Below, in pieces: positions 18,094 to 28,888 of a stretch of DNA of 64,000 nucleotides. Origin of the DNA: Sva-07 sp963716095 (lineage in GTDB: Bacteria > Actinomycetota > Acidimicrobiia > Acidimicrobiales > Ilumatobacteraceae); assembly GCA_963716095.1 (NCBI GenBank), contig CAVQSV010000010.1:148133-212132 (forward strand), given 5' to 3'. Both the position numbers and the translations under genes were made by a program. The notes under the pieces are model-generated. The model searched no databases and was not told the origin of the DNA. It saw only the letters and a program-made list of their open reading frames with translations. Position 1 is the stretch's first letter, and each line of letters starts with the position of its first letter.

Positions 18094-19123
18094 GGCAGCG
18101 CGCTCAGGTAGGTCTCCGCGGATGCTGCCGCTTGCTCGACCTGCAGCTTGAACGGCGCCAGTTCTTCGGGTGGTCGGTCGCCGAGCGCCCCGCCGAGGTA
18201 GCGCGAGTACACGCCCTCGATGATGCAGGCGAGCTTCCAGAACGCGAACGCAACGTAGAAGTCGAGCTGCGAGATGTCGCGGCCCGAGACCTCGGCGTAC
18301 CGCTCGGCGAGCTGCCGGCGGTCCCAGAACCCGGGTGCCGATGTGGATGTGCCGCTCCACGCTCCCGCGTCGTCGTTCGGTCCGTTCCAGTACACCTGGA
18401 GCAGACCGACGTCGGCCAACGGGTCGCCGAGGGTGCAGATCTCCCAGTCGAGTACGGCGATGACGTTGCCATCGCTGTCGACCATCGAATTGTCGAGGCG
18501 ATAGTCGCCGTGCACGATCGTCGCCGGGCCCTGGTCGGGGATCCGTGCCAGGAGACCTTCGTACACACGGTCGACCGCAGCCAGCTCGCGCGTCTTGCCC
18601 TGGTTCCACTGCCCGTACCACCGCTTGAGCTGGCGCTCGATGTACCCCTCGTGCCGGCCGAGCTGATCCAGGCCGACTGCTTCGAGGTCGACCGCGTGAA
18701 TGGCTGCCATCGTGTCGACGATCGATCGGCTTGCAGTGGCGCGTGCGGCCTCCGACAGTGTGCGCTCGGCGGTCTCTCGGTCGCGCAGCACGTGGCCGTC
18801 GACGAAGCGCATCACGTAGAAGGGCGCGCCGTTGACGGTGAGGTCGTCGCAGAAGCCTTCGACGGGAGGCACCGGCACAGCGGTGCCCTGCAGCGCCGAG
18901 AGGATCCGTGCTCGCGGCCCATGTCGTGGGCGCTCGCCAGGACGTGGCCGAGCGGTGGCCTGCGAAGAACCAGGTTCGGACCGCCGGCTCCGGTGACGCG
19001 GAACGTCAGGTTCGAATGGCCGCCTGCGATCACGTCGAATCGGAACGGTCCGGTGGCGCCGTCGACGTTCGCTTCCAACCACGCCGTCACCGGCTCGACG
19101 TCGATTCCAGGTATGTCGCTCAT
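18090..19123 (-). CDS. Aminoglycoside-phosphotransferase-fold protein (ACAD10/11 N-terminal-like), frameshifted
   Basis: Kinase-fold phosphotransferase near 344 residues. ATG 19123 starts MSDIPGIDVEPVTAWLEANV, and the nucleotide-binding strands FDVIAGGHSNLTFRV and NLVLRRPPLGHVLASAHDM follow. The frame changes near 18905. The rest carries the catalytic loop TIVHGDYRLDNSMVD and metal-binding VLDWEICTLGDPLADVG. These match the APH-like proteins that accompany acyl-CoA dehydrogenases, so a small-molecule or lipid-linked substrate is likelier than an antibiotic. Length is 1034 bases, one short of a multiple of three. Confidence 0.8.
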
Positions 19124-19198
19124 GTCCTCACCCGTCCAGTCATGTGCGATCCGAGGGTAGTCACGCCGCCGCTTCCGATCGCCATCATGCACGACCGG

Positions 19199-19204
19199 TA
19201 GCGT
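19199..19204 (+). promoter_or_regulatory. TAGCGT -10 box, leaderless promoter candidate
   Basis: TAGCGT ends 7 bases before the ATG at 19212 of the thioredoxin-like gene. There is no convincing ribosome-binding site between, as expected for a leaderless message. Confidence 0.4.
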
Positions 19205-19211
19205 GAAGGCC

Positions 19212-19919
19212 ATGGCAGCAATCGACGTCACCGACGCCACGTTCCAGACCGAGGTCATCGACAAGTCGCAGGAGGTGGCCGTCGTCGTCGACCTGTGGGC
19301 GCCCTGGTGCGGTCCGTGCAAGACCCTCGGCCCGATCATCGAGAAGGTGATCGACGCAACCGACGGCAAGGTCGTGCTGGTGAAGGTCAACGTCGACGAC
19401 AACCCCGGTATTGCCCAGGCGTTCCAGGCGCAGTCGATCCCTGCCGTCTATGCGCTCAAGGGCGGGGCCGTCGTCGATGGTTTCGTCGGCGCCTATCCCG
19501 AGCACGAGGTGCAACGTTTCGTCGACTCGCTGCAGCCGAGCGAGGAGGAGGTTGCGGTCGCCGAGCTCGTCGCTGCGGGCGACGAAGCCAGCCTGCGGCT
19601 CGCGTTGTCGATGGAGCCGGCCAACGAGGACGCCATCGTGGCGCTCGCTCAGTTGTTGATCGAGGACGGCAACAACGACGAGGCGCTGGCCCTGCTCGGC
19701 CGGATCCCCGAGTCGGACCGCACGCGCCACGTTGCGGCACTGGCTCGTGTCGGCGAGGCGCCACAGGACGACTACGACGTGCAGCTCTCGGCGCTGCTCG
19801 ATCAGGTGAAGACCGACGACGAGGCGCGCCAGAAGTACGTCGATCTGCTCGAGTTGATGGGCCCGGACGACCCTCGAACCGCCGACTACCGACGCCAGCT
19901 CACCGCACGCCTGTACTGA
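19212..19919 (+). CDS. CnoX/YbbN-like thioredoxin-TPR co-chaperone
   Basis: Protein of about 235 residues with an N-terminal thioredoxin domain (LWAPWCGPCKTLGPII, active-site WCGPC; SIPAVYALKGGAVVDGF with the cis-proline loop) and a C-terminal ~110-residue helical region of TPR-like repeats (DEASLRLALSMEPANEDAI, NNDEALALLGRIPESD). This is the YbbN/CnoX architecture, a chaperone-linked holdase or redox protein. Here the CPxC cysteines are both kept, unlike the E. coli protein. ATG 19212 is preferred to GTG 19203. It converges on the PaaX-like gene with a short end overlap. Confidence 0.88.
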   Translation: MAAIDVTDATFQTEVIDKSQEVAVVVDLWAPWCGPCKTLGPIIEKVIDATDGKVVLVKVNVDDNPGIAQAFQAQSIPAVYALKGGAVVDGFVGAYPEHEVQRFVDSLQPSEEEVAVAELVAAGDEASLRLALSMEPANEDAIVALAQLLIEDGNNDEALALLGRIPESDRTRHVAALARVGEAPQDDYDVQLSALLDQVKTDDEARQKYVDLLELMGPDDPRTADYRRQLTARLY

Positions 19920-20696
19920 TCCGGCTCAGCGCCCTTGCGGGCGAAGAACGCACGGAGACGGTCCTGGAACGCGTCGACGACCTCGCCATAGCGGTCACGG
20001 ACCGGTCCGCTCGATGGTCGGGTGCTCGAGTTCGTGTGGGAGCTGCGGTTCGGTGCGCAGAAACCGTTGCACCGCGGCCAATGCCACGAACGCGTCGACG
20101 AGCGACTGGTCGTCGCGCTCACCGAGTCGGCGGGCGGCGTGGTCGAGCGCGTGTTCGTGGGCCAGTGAACGGTCCCTGACATCGTCGAGATTCCAGAGTT
20201 GCGCAACGAGTTGGTGGGCGTCGCCGGTGATGATCGGTCCGCGAGTGACGAGCGCGTCGGGTGCGTCGGTCGGTATCTCGATGTTGGCGGGCCGAAGCCA
20301 GAGGTCGGGCCGGAGCTCGCCGAGTCGCGCCCCGGTCGCCCACGTTCTGAAGGCCCGACGTTCGGCCATCGTCCGTCGGTCGGGGAGCACTGCAACGGTC
20401 CACCACGAGCCGTCCCAGTCGGTCGGGGGGTGGTGTCGCCCGGTGTCCTGCTGTGCCTGTCGTGCAACGAGCCGTCCGGCGAGCCGATACGCGCCGTCGT
20501 CGTTGACGAGATCGCCGTTGGCCACCATCCGCGAGAGCGCGGTGCGCACTGCGCCGTCGGCGAGACCGAACAGTGAGGTGAAGTCGAGGATGCGACCGAC
20601 CGGCATTCGTGGCGGGTGCGACCCGAGCAACACCGAGAGCACGATCGAACGGGGAGTCAGCGGTTCGAGGAGCGACTCCGGTGCCGCGGCGGCCAT
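19886..20696 (-). CDS. PaaX family transcriptional regulator (3' frameshift)
   Basis: Repressor-type regulator. It has an N-terminal winged helix (TPRSIVLSVLLGSHPPRMPVG, then GAVRTALSRMVANGDLV), the middle PaaX domain (TDWDGSWWTVAVLPDRRTMAERRA) and a C-terminal helical part. The frame changes near 20000, after PHELEHPTIERTGP, with continuation RDRYGEVVDAFQDRLRAFFARKGA in another frame. ATG 20696 fits the domain start; ATG 20732 is possible. It lies 42 bases from, and divergent to, a fatty-acid desaturase, which it may control. PaaX proteins classically respond to CoA thioesters. Confidence 0.8.
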
Positions 20697-20726
20697 ACTC
20701 AGATTGTTTGCCACGAACGGAGAGTG

Positions 20727-20732
20727 TAACAT
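20727..20732 (+). promoter_or_regulatory. TAACAT -10 box of desaturase gene
   Basis: TAACAT ends 6 bases before the ATG at 20739, suggesting a leaderless transcript. It lies in the 42-base divergent region shared with the PaaX-like regulator gene, so repressor binding there could block both promoters. Confidence 0.4.
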
Positions 20733-20738
20733 CAGTGG

Positions 20739-21734
20739 ATGGCCTCGACCCTCGAGTCACCGACCGACCCGTCACGATCAGTCGCGCTCGTGGAGGGGTC
20801 GATGGTGCCCGATCCGTCGCTGCTCGCCGACGTCCTGCCGACCGATCGCCTCAACGAACGGGCCAAACCGCGACAACCACTACGCGGCGAGTTGCGCCAC
20901 TTCTCCAATGCCCGCAACGCCGTGACCGTCGCCGGCGCGCTGCTCCAGTCGTTCGGCGTGGTCATCGCTGCGGCCTGGATCAACACGTGGTGGTCCTACG
21001 TGCTCGCGCTCGTGCTGATGACGCGCGGCCACGTCTGTCTGAACATCCTCGCTCACGAGGCGGCGCACCGGCTGTTGTTCACCAATCGACGCATGAACGA
21101 CGGCGTCGGCCGCTGGCTGTTGGCCTACCCGACCTATCAGCAGATGCTCGCCTACCGGCGGGTTCACTTCGCACACCACCGCGACGAGATGGGCCCCGAC
21201 GAGCCCGACCTCTCGCTGTATGCGGGGTACCCGATCCCGAGAGACTCGTGGCGTCGAAAGCTCCGGCGCGACGCCACCGGCAACAGTGCGTACAAGAACT
21301 TCAAAGGGCTCTGGTACTCGTTGCGACACGGGCGCGTCGAGGCCCGCTACATCCTGGTGGTCCAGGTCGCGATGCTCGGCGCATCGATCGCCTTCATGCG
21401 TCCGCTCGCGTACGTGGTCTGGATCGTGTCGTGGTCGACGTTGTGGAAGGTGTCGAACCGGCTCCGGTCGATCGCCGAGCACGGGGGGATGGTCCGCTCG
21501 AAGGATCGGCGCCTCACGACCCATGTGATCCGCCAGACACCTCTCGCGCGCTACTGGATGGTCCCGTACAACACCGGTTGGCACCTCGCCCACCACGTCG
21601 ACATGGGTGTGCCGTGGCGCAACCTGCCGCGGCTGCACGACGAACTGGTGCGCGCCGGCTGGGTCACCGAGGCGATCGAGTACCCGAGCTACCGGGCGTT
21701 CTGGCGAGCGGCCTCCTCCGGCTCGCCCAACTGA
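20739..21734 (+). CDS. Membrane fatty-acid desaturase family protein
   Basis: Di-iron integral membrane enzyme of 331 residues. The three histidine boxes are HEAAH (residue ~104), HFAHH (~142) and HLAHH (~286), with membrane helices between (VAGALLQSFGVVIAAAW, VVQVAMLGASIAFM). The family introduces double bonds or hydroxyls into acyl chains using O2 and an electron donor. ATG 20739 follows a TAACAT box by 6 bases. It is divergent from the PaaX-like regulator and followed by a 15-bp hairpin. The position of desaturation cannot be told from sequence. Confidence 0.88.
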   Translation: MASTLESPTDPSRSVALVEGSMVPDPSLLADVLPTDRLNERAKPRQPLRGELRHFSNARNAVTVAGALLQSFGVVIAAAWINTWWSYVLALVLMTRGHVCLNILAHEAAHRLLFTNRRMNDGVGRWLLAYPTYQQMLAYRRVHFAHHRDEMGPDEPDLSLYAGYPIPRDSWRRKLRRDATGNSAYKNFKGLWYSLRHGRVEARYILVVQVAMLGASIAFMRPLAYVVWIVSWSTLWKVSNRLRSIAEHGGMVRSKDRRLTTHVIRQTPLARYWMVPYNTGWHLAHHVDMGVPWRNLPRLHDELVRAGWVTEAIEYPSYRAFWRAASSGSPN

Positions 21735-21740
21735 CCGCAG

Positions 21741-21782
21741 GCGATGAGCGAAATGGCCGCATGTGGTCACTTCGCTCATCGC
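21741..21782 (+). terminator. Hairpin terminator after desaturase
   Basis: Arms gcgatgagcgaaatg and cacttcgctcatcgc pair over 15 bases with one mismatch around a 12-base loop. It begins 7 bases after the desaturase stop codon. Confidence 0.7.
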
Positions 21783-21875
21783 TCTGGTGAGGTGCGGGCG
21801 CAGTCGGTACCCTCCCGAGTACCGACTCCCTCCTGGTGATGCTGCGCGTGTTGCGCCCATTGGTCGAGGAGGTCG

Positions 21876-22589
21876 ATGGTGGAATCCCTGGAGAGGCCCG
21901 CTGCGCCCCGTTCGCTGTCCGAACGCGCCCGGGCCTGGATCGAGTGGTTCGGGATCGGACGGCTCGCTGCGGCCTCGGTGGCCACGGTCGTCGTGTGCGC
22001 CGGGGGTGTCTGGCTCGTGCGCACCCCGCCGCCGGCCACCGAGGCGTCGCTGCCGCGTGCGACCGCCACGCCGGCGTCGACCACGCTGGAGTCGACCACG
22101 CTGGAGTCGACCACGGTGGAGGCGTCGCCAGCGACGGTGCCGCCGACCGCCGCCGTGGTCCTGGTGCATGTCGCAGGGGCGGTGGTGCAGCCCGGCGTCT
22201 ACCAACTCGCCGGCGATGCTCGCGTTCGTGACGCAATCGTTGCTGCGGGCGGGCCAACGGACCTGGCGGACTGGAACACGCTGAACTTGGCAGCCACCAT
22301 CGGCGACGGCGCCAAGGTGTATGTGCCGGTCGAGGGTGAAGACGTGCCGCCGACGCAGCGACCATCACCGGATTCCGCCGGGGCCGACCGAGCCGGTCTG
22401 CCCATCGACGTCAATGCGGCCGGCGCGGCCGAGCTCGAACTGCTGCCCGGTGTCGGCCCTGCGACCGCCACGGCGATCATCACCGAACGAGAACGCCACG
22501 GTCCGTTCCTCGACGTCGATGATCTCGACCGCGTACCGGGCATCGGGCCGGCAAAGCTCGACGCACTGCGTGACCTGGTCACGACATGA
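21876..22589 (+). CDS. comEA: ComEA-like DNA-binding competence protein
   Basis: Membrane-anchored DNA receptor for transformation, 237 residues. One N-terminal helix (AAASVATVVVCAGGVWLV, ~residues 28-46) is followed by a Thr/Ser/Pro linker, a SLBB domain (VVLVHVAGAVVQPGVYQL) and tandem helix-hairpin-helix motifs (VNAAGAAELELLPGVGPATA and DLDRVPGIGPAKLDAL). This is the normal Gram-positive order. ATG 21876 is the first in frame. The ComEC gene lies nearby in the same direction, separated by a small antisense gene. Confidence 0.9.
   Translation: MVESLERPAAPRSLSERARAWIEWFGIGRLAAASVATVVVCAGGVWLVRTPPPATEASLPRATATPASTTLESTTLESTTVEASPATVPPTAAVVLVHVAGAVVQPGVYQLAGDARVRDAIVAAGGPTDLADWNTLNLAATIGDGAKVYVPVEGEDVPPTQRPSPDSAGADRAGLPIDVNAAGAAELELLPGVGPATATAIITERERHGPFLDVDDLDRVPGIGPAKLDALRDLVTT
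22077..22121 (+). repeat. Three 15-bp tandem repeats inside comEA
   Basis: The unit tcgaccacgctggag occurs three times in a row, the last copy with one change (c to g). It encodes TTLES-type pentapeptides in the linker between the membrane helix and the SLBB domain. Such units can vary in number by slippage and change linker length. Confidence 0.8.
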
Positions 22590-22604
22590 GCCCGGTGGGC
22601 GGGT

Positions 22605-23081
22605 TCAGAACAACGAATCGGAGATCGTCAGCGCAGCGGCCACGAGGGCAATCGAAGCGCCGGCCCAGACCCCTCCGCACATCCACGCGTAGTGGCGCCA
22701 GAAGTCGGACCAGGTCGCCATTGGATTGCGGGTGGCCTGGCGTGCCGCCAGCAGACCGACGAGGAACCAGAGCAGCGCCGATGCAACGACGGCCAGGGGG
22801 TACATCCCGCGGTCTCCGAACGGTGCTCCTGCTGCGAGGAGCGCCGGCGCTGCCCACACCCCGCCGATCAGGCCGACCGCACCGCTCCAGGCCGTGTCGA
22901 ACAGCTGCAATGAGAGGTAGGCGACACCGCCGACGATGCCGGGCACGATCAACGCCGCGAACGGCCCCCAGGTTCGTATGCGCGACCGGTACCACCGGGG
23001 CCCCTCGACGAGCGGAGGGCCGGTCGGTGCGGCCGATGGCGACGGTCGAGCGCCAGGAGGAACAGGGGTGAACGAGGTCAC
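22605..23081 (-). CDS. Hypothetical membrane protein
   Basis: Protein of 158 residues with four predicted membrane helices (AALIVPGIVGGVAYLSL, GLIGGVWAAPALLAAGA, LAVVASALLWFLVGLLAA, GGVWAGASIALVAAALTI) and a Pro-rich cytoplasmic N-terminus. GTG 23081 is the start. It lies between and antisense to comEA and comEC, an arrangement that does not suggest a competence role. No family recognised. Confidence 0.7.
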   Translation of the reverse strand: MTSFTPVPPGARPSPSAAPTGPPLVEGPRWYRSRIRTWGPFAALIVPGIVGGVAYLSLQLFDTAWSGAVGLIGGVWAAPALLAAGAPFGDRGMYPLAVVASALLWFLVGLLAARQATRNPMATWSDFWRHYAWMCGGVWAGASIALVAAALTISDSLF

Positions 23082-23137
23082 GAGCCTCAGGAGGTTATGG
23101 CACGGAAAGCCGCTCGTGGTGGCGATCGGTCCAGGCG

Positions 23138-24500
23138 GTGACCACGGTCACCGACGGTGGTGTGGTGGCGACGGCGGTCGTCGTCTCGCTCGCGGTGCGC
23201 AGCGGCTCGGTGGTGGCAGGTCTCGTGTTCGGGTTGAGCTGCCGCTGTGGTGGTGCGGTCGCCGCCACTCGCCATCGTGATCGTGGTGCTGGCATCGGCT
23301 GGGGCGGTGCGCTCGCAACGCGAATGGGCGGGTCTCACCCCCGATGCGCTGGGTGCGTTCGAAGGGTGGGTGCGCCTCGTCGACGATCCGCAGCCGTATC
23401 GGTCGAGCACCCGAGTCATCGTCGAGGTCGAGGGCGAACGGTTCGAACTCTGGTCGCGCGGGCGGGCCCAGCAACAGCGGGTGCGTTCGTGGAGGGGTGG
23501 CGAGTGGGTGTCGGTGAACGGCGAGCGTCGCCCACTCGACGCCGAGCGAGCCCACCGGGTCGCATGGCAGCACGTCGTCGGCGAGTTCGTCATGACCTGG
23601 GCGAGCGACGTCGACGCAGGCGGACCAGTGGCGCGGGCATCCAATCGTGTGCGTGCCACGATCGAGCGTGCCGCTTCGGTGCTTCCCGAGCCCGACGGTG
23701 CGCTCTACCGGGGGCTGGTGATCGGCGACGATCGGGATCAGCCGAGGGACATGATCGACCGCTTCCGCGCCAGCGGGCTGTCGCACCTCACTGCGGTGTC
23801 GGGACAGAACGTCGCGTTCGTCTTGGCTGCGTGCGGACCGTTGCTGGTGCGGCTGCGGCCGTTTCCTCGCTGGGCGGTGACGGTCGCGGTGGTCGCTTGG
23901 TTCGTCGCACTCACACGGTTCGAGCCGTCGATCCTGCGGGCCGGCGTGATGGCGGGGTTGTCGGCAACTGCGTACGCAACGGGCCGCGAGCGAAGTCCGA
24001 TCCGCATCCTCGCCCTTGCCGTGATCGGGCTGGTGCTGATCGACCCGCTGTTGGTGTGGTCGATCGGATTCTGGCTGTCGGTGGGTGCAACAGCCGGTGT
24101 GTGCACGGTGGGGCCGTGGTTGGCGACCCGCCTCCTGGTGTTCGGCCCGCTGGCCCTTCCGCTCGGTGTCACGCTCGGGGCCCAGGCCGGGGTGATCATC
24201 CCCAGTGTGCTCGTGTTCGGGCGTCTGCCGCTCGTGAGCGTGGTTGCCAATCTGCTCGCCGTTCCCGTGGCGGGATTCGTGATGCTGTACGGGTTGCCCG
24301 CGGGGTTGGTCGCCGGCTCGATTCCGTCGCTCGGCCCGCTGGCGATGTTCCCGGCCCGTCTCGGTACGAGATGGGTCGACACCGTCGCTCGGCTCGGCGC
24401 TCGGGTCGAGCCCGACCCACCTTGGACCTGGGTCGGTTGGGGAGTGGTGACCGTCGTCGTCGGGTGGTTGGTTTGTCGTCGGGGTCCCGAGACGCGATAA
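23138..24500 (+). CDS. comEC: ComEC/Rec2-type DNA uptake channel (5' frameshift)
   Basis: Polytopic membrane channel for single-stranded DNA import. The main frame from about 23247 encodes 417 residues with the N-terminal DUF4131-like part (SQREWAGLTPDALGAFEGWV), the ComEC core signature SGLSHLTAVSGQNVAFVLA and at least seven helices. The first helices (VVATAVVVSLAVRSGSVVAGL) are in another frame, with the change near 23255. The true start is uncertain, with GTG 23138 or an upstream codon possible. The product ends at 24500 without the C-terminal metallo-beta-lactamase domain found in many ComEC proteins. holA follows after 14 bases. Confidence 0.82.
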
Positions 24501-24514
24501 GAATCGAGGTCTCC

Positions 24515-25474
24515 ATGGTGACCCATCTCCTCAGCGGCAACGACGAATCGGTCCTCCGGTCGGCAGTCCACGAGCTCGTCGACGAACTGGTCGCAGACGG
24601 TGACCGCGCCATGATGGTCGACGAGTTCGACAGCGACGAGTACGAACTCCGGATGGTCGTCGATGCGGCGCAGACGCCGGCGTTCCTGACCGACAAGCGG
24701 GTGGTCGTGGCCCGTGGAGTCGACCGGTTCAACTCCGACGAGCTGACTCCGCTGATCGCGTACCTGGAGACCCCACTCGACACCTCAGATCTCGTCATCG
24801 TGATCAACAGCGGCAGTGTTCCCAAGAAGCTGGGCGACGCGGTGAAGCGGGTCGGCGCGGTGACCAACACCTCGCCGCCATCGCGTGCCAAGGACCGTCA
24901 GGCGTGGATCTCCGATCACATCGCTGACGCCGGGCTGAGAATCAAACCGGATGCGGCGGCGCAACTCGGCGCGTGGCTCGGTGAGGACGCGGGCCGCCTC
25001 GACGGGATCCTGGCCACCCTCACCAGCACGTACGGGTCCGACCACGTGCTCGCGTACGGCGACATCGAACCGTTCCTCGGTGATGCCGGGGGAGTGCCGC
25101 CGTGGGATTTCACCGACGCGATCGACGCAGGCGACACGACCAAGGCGCTCACGCTCCTCGGCCGGATGATGCACGGTGGCAGTCGCCACCCGTTGCAGAT
25201 CATGGCGATCCTGCACAGCCACTACGCAAACATCGCCAGACTCGATGGAGCGGACGCTCGCAGCGAGCAGGACGCGATGGCGGCGACGGGCATCAAGTCG
25301 GCGTTCCCTGCCAAGAAGGCGCTGGCGAACTACCGCCGGCTCGGTCCGGCATCGACCCGGCGGGCGATCGAGCTGTTGGCGGCGGCCGATCTCGATCTGC
25401 GCGGCGCCAAGGACCTCGAACCCGAGCTGGTGATGGAAGTCCTCGTCGCTCGCCTCTCCAAACTCCGCCGCTGA
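24515..25474 (+). CDS. holA: DNA polymerase III subunit delta
   Basis: Clamp-loader subunit that opens the beta clamp, 319 residues. The N-terminal AAA-like domain has LLSGNDESVLRSAVHELVDEL, DAAQTPAFLTDKRVVVARGV and the strand DLVIVINSGSVPKKLGDAV. The C-terminal part has AWLGEDAGRLDGILATL and the collar segment PLQIMAILHSHYANIARL. The conserved order comEA-comEC-holA-rpsT is typical of Gram-positive and actinobacterial chromosomes. ATG 24515 lies 14 bases after the comEC stop. It converges on rpsT. Confidence 0.92.
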   Translation: MVTHLLSGNDESVLRSAVHELVDELVADGDRAMMVDEFDSDEYELRMVVDAAQTPAFLTDKRVVVARGVDRFNSDELTPLIAYLETPLDTSDLVIVINSGSVPKKLGDAVKRVGAVTNTSPPSRAKDRQAWISDHIADAGLRIKPDAAAQLGAWLGEDAGRLDGILATLTSTYGSDHVLAYGDIEPFLGDAGGVPPWDFTDAIDAGDTTKALTLLGRMMHGGSRHPLQIMAILHSHYANIARLDGADARSEQDAMAATGIKSAFPAKKALANYRRLGPASTRRAIELLAAADLDLRGAKDLEPELVMEVLVARLSKLRR

Positions 25475-25561
25475 CCTCGCCGCCGGGCCGGTCGCTGGGG
25501 GCAGAGGGGGCGAGGAAGTCGACGAGCCAGCGACGCCCAACAGGGCCCGAAAACCGAAAAG

Positions 25562-25598
25562 CGCCTGGCTGCTCGCGTTCGGCGCGACAGTCCAGGCG
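25562..25598 (-). terminator. Intrinsic terminator of rpsT
   Basis: Read on the minus strand, arms CGCCTGG and CCAGGCG enclose an inner TCGCG/CGCGA stem. They are followed by CTTTTCGGTTTT, which is unusually T-rich for this genome. It begins about 20 bases after the rpsT stop. Confidence 0.65.
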
Positions 25599-25617
25599 AA
25601 ATTCGGATGGGAGATGG

Positions 25618-25872
25618 TCAGCCGGCGGCGTTGACCTTCTTCATCAGGCGGCTCTTCTTGCGAGCGGCTGCGTTCTTGTGGATGACACCCTTCGACGCGG
25701 CGGAGTCGATCCGCTTGATGGCGGCCTTCACGGCGTCGTCGCTGTCGTCGGTGCCGAGGGTGGCCTCGACGCGCTTGGTGCGCGTCTTGAGCTCGGCCTT
25801 GACCGCCTTGTTGCGCTCGTGGCGCTTGGCGTTGGTGATGTTGCGCTTCTTCTGGCTCTTGATGTTGGCCAT
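25618..25872 (-). CDS. rpsT: 30S ribosomal protein S20
   Basis: 16S rRNA-binding small-subunit protein, 84 residues, the usual length. It is lysine/arginine-rich with the family start MANIKSQKKRNITNAKRHERN and the typical C-terminal IHKNAAARKKSRLMKKVNA. It is transcribed convergently to holA and divergently from lepA, a conserved order. A TAGAGT box on the minus strand near 25955 could be its promoter. Confidence 0.97.
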   Translation of the reverse strand: MANIKSQKKRNITNAKRHERNKAVKAELKTRTKRVEATLGTDDSDDAVKAAIKRIDSAASKGVIHKNAAARKKSRLMKKVNAAG

Positions 25873-25997
25873 GGCCGTGAAACCTTGCTCTCGTGGAGTG
25901 AACGTCGTCGAATGGTCTACTCACCGGGGCCCGACGCCCGCGCTGAACAGCCATGGGACTCTATCGGGAGGGCATCCTGAGCGGCAACGTCCCCAGA

Positions 25998-26003
25998 TAG
26001 CCT
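25998..26003 (+). promoter_or_regulatory. TAGCCT -10 box of lepA
   Basis: TAGCCT ends 10 bases before the lepA ATG at 26014. The spacing fits a leaderless or near-leaderless transcript. Confidence 0.4.
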
Positions 26004-26013
26004 GGGCTCGGTC

Positions 26014-27798
<1,785 letters not shown>

Positions 27799-27813
27799 GC
27801 TCAGCGGCTCGCG

Positions 27814-27833
27814 GGTCCGTGCGACAACGGACC
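27814..27833 (+). terminator. Short hairpin after lepA
   Basis: Arms ggtccgt and acggacc pair over 7 bases with a 6-base loop, 15 bases after the lepA stop. No T-tract is seen. Confidence 0.4.
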
Positions 27834-27839
27834 GGGCGA

Positions 27840-28355
27840 TCATCGGTCGGGTCGGAGGTCGTCCTCGAGGTATCGCTCGATGGTGGGAGCGATCGCCGTC
27901 ACCAGGTCGTCGATCGACGCGTCGGCGAGCGCCGGTAGTGGGATCACCAAGCGCAGCAGGGCGAGGCCGGCAAGTTGTGTCGCCACGAGGGCGGCGCGGA
28001 ACTCGGCGGTTTCGCCGTCGTCGATCCTCGCGGTGAGTGCGCGCAGGACCGTGCTGTCGAGCAGGCCGCTGACGGCGTCGCCGGCATCGGGGTGTGTGCC
28101 CGCCACCCGAAGCAAGGCCGTGAGCCGTTCGGCAAGCTCGACGACTGACCCGACCGGCGCAGCGGGGCCGAGTTTGTTCGCGAGCCGGCTGCTGACTGGT
28201 CGGGAGACGAACTCGACGACACCAGCGACGGACCGATCATCGTCCACGCGATGCCCGCAGGGCCGAAGTGCCCGAGGTGACGCCATCGAGGAACGATCAG
28301 CCGCGTCCACATCGGATGGCGCCGACGACTCCGAACCCGAGACCGCATCGCTCAT
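27840..28355 (-). pseudogene. TetR C-terminal domain remnant
   Basis: The minus-strand frame ends with a typical TetR ligand/dimer domain: LLRVAGTHPDAGDAVSGLL, FRAALVATQLAGLALLRLV and DDLVTAIAPTIERYLEDDL. No helix-turn-helix precedes it. Upstream, the frame runs antisense through another broken gene at 28320-28888. The DNA-binding half appears lost, so the product could not act as a repressor. A functional start codon is not evident; the 28355 boundary is only the first plausible ATG. Confidence 0.55.
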
Positions 28356-28888
28356 TCGCCAGGGAGGCGTCTGGACGATCTCGTGGCACCACGAGACGGC
28401 AACGCTGCCGCACTTGAAAGGCTTGGCCGACATCGGCGACCCTGATCAGCCGTCGCGACCAGGAGGTTTCCGCTCTGGAACTCGCCGGTGGACCTGCAGT
28501 GTCCGGCGTCGCTACCGACGCGATGGCCGATCTGCAGTCGCTCGAGGCCTATCGGCGGAGGCTCGACGATCTCGATGCGGAGATCGATGCCGCCGACCGC
28601 GATGCCGACCTCGGAAGGACCGAACTACTCGACGCCGAACGCCAGCAACTTCTCGCCGAGCTGCGACGGGTCACCGGTCTCGGCGGCCGGATTCGATCGA
28701 ACCCCAACGATCCAGCCGAGCGAGCGCGCAAGGCCGTGAGCGGTCGCATCCGCGACGCAATCGGGCGACTCGCTGAGATCACGCCAGGTCTCGCGGCCCA
28801 CTTGGATCGTTCGATCCGTACCGGGCTGCGGTGCTCGTACTCACCCTCGAGTCACGACAAGCAGATGCAATGGAAGATCGAGATGTGA
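28320..28888 (+). pseudogene. C-terminal module of a large AAA/TPR regulator, 5'-truncated and frameshifted
   Basis: The plus strand reads IRQGGVWTISWHHETATLPHL, changes frame near 28436, then runs SRRDQEVSALELAGGPAVSG, YRRRLDDLDAEIDAADRDADL and ERARKAVSGRIRDAIGRLAEI, ending LDRSIRTGLRCSYSP. This is the stereotyped C-terminus of large actinobacterial ATPase/adenylate-cyclase or BTAD regulators, which I recognise from memory. The ATPase part and any start codon are missing. It is antisense to the truncated TetR, so the two remnants meet at what looks like a deletion junction. Confidence 0.55.
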
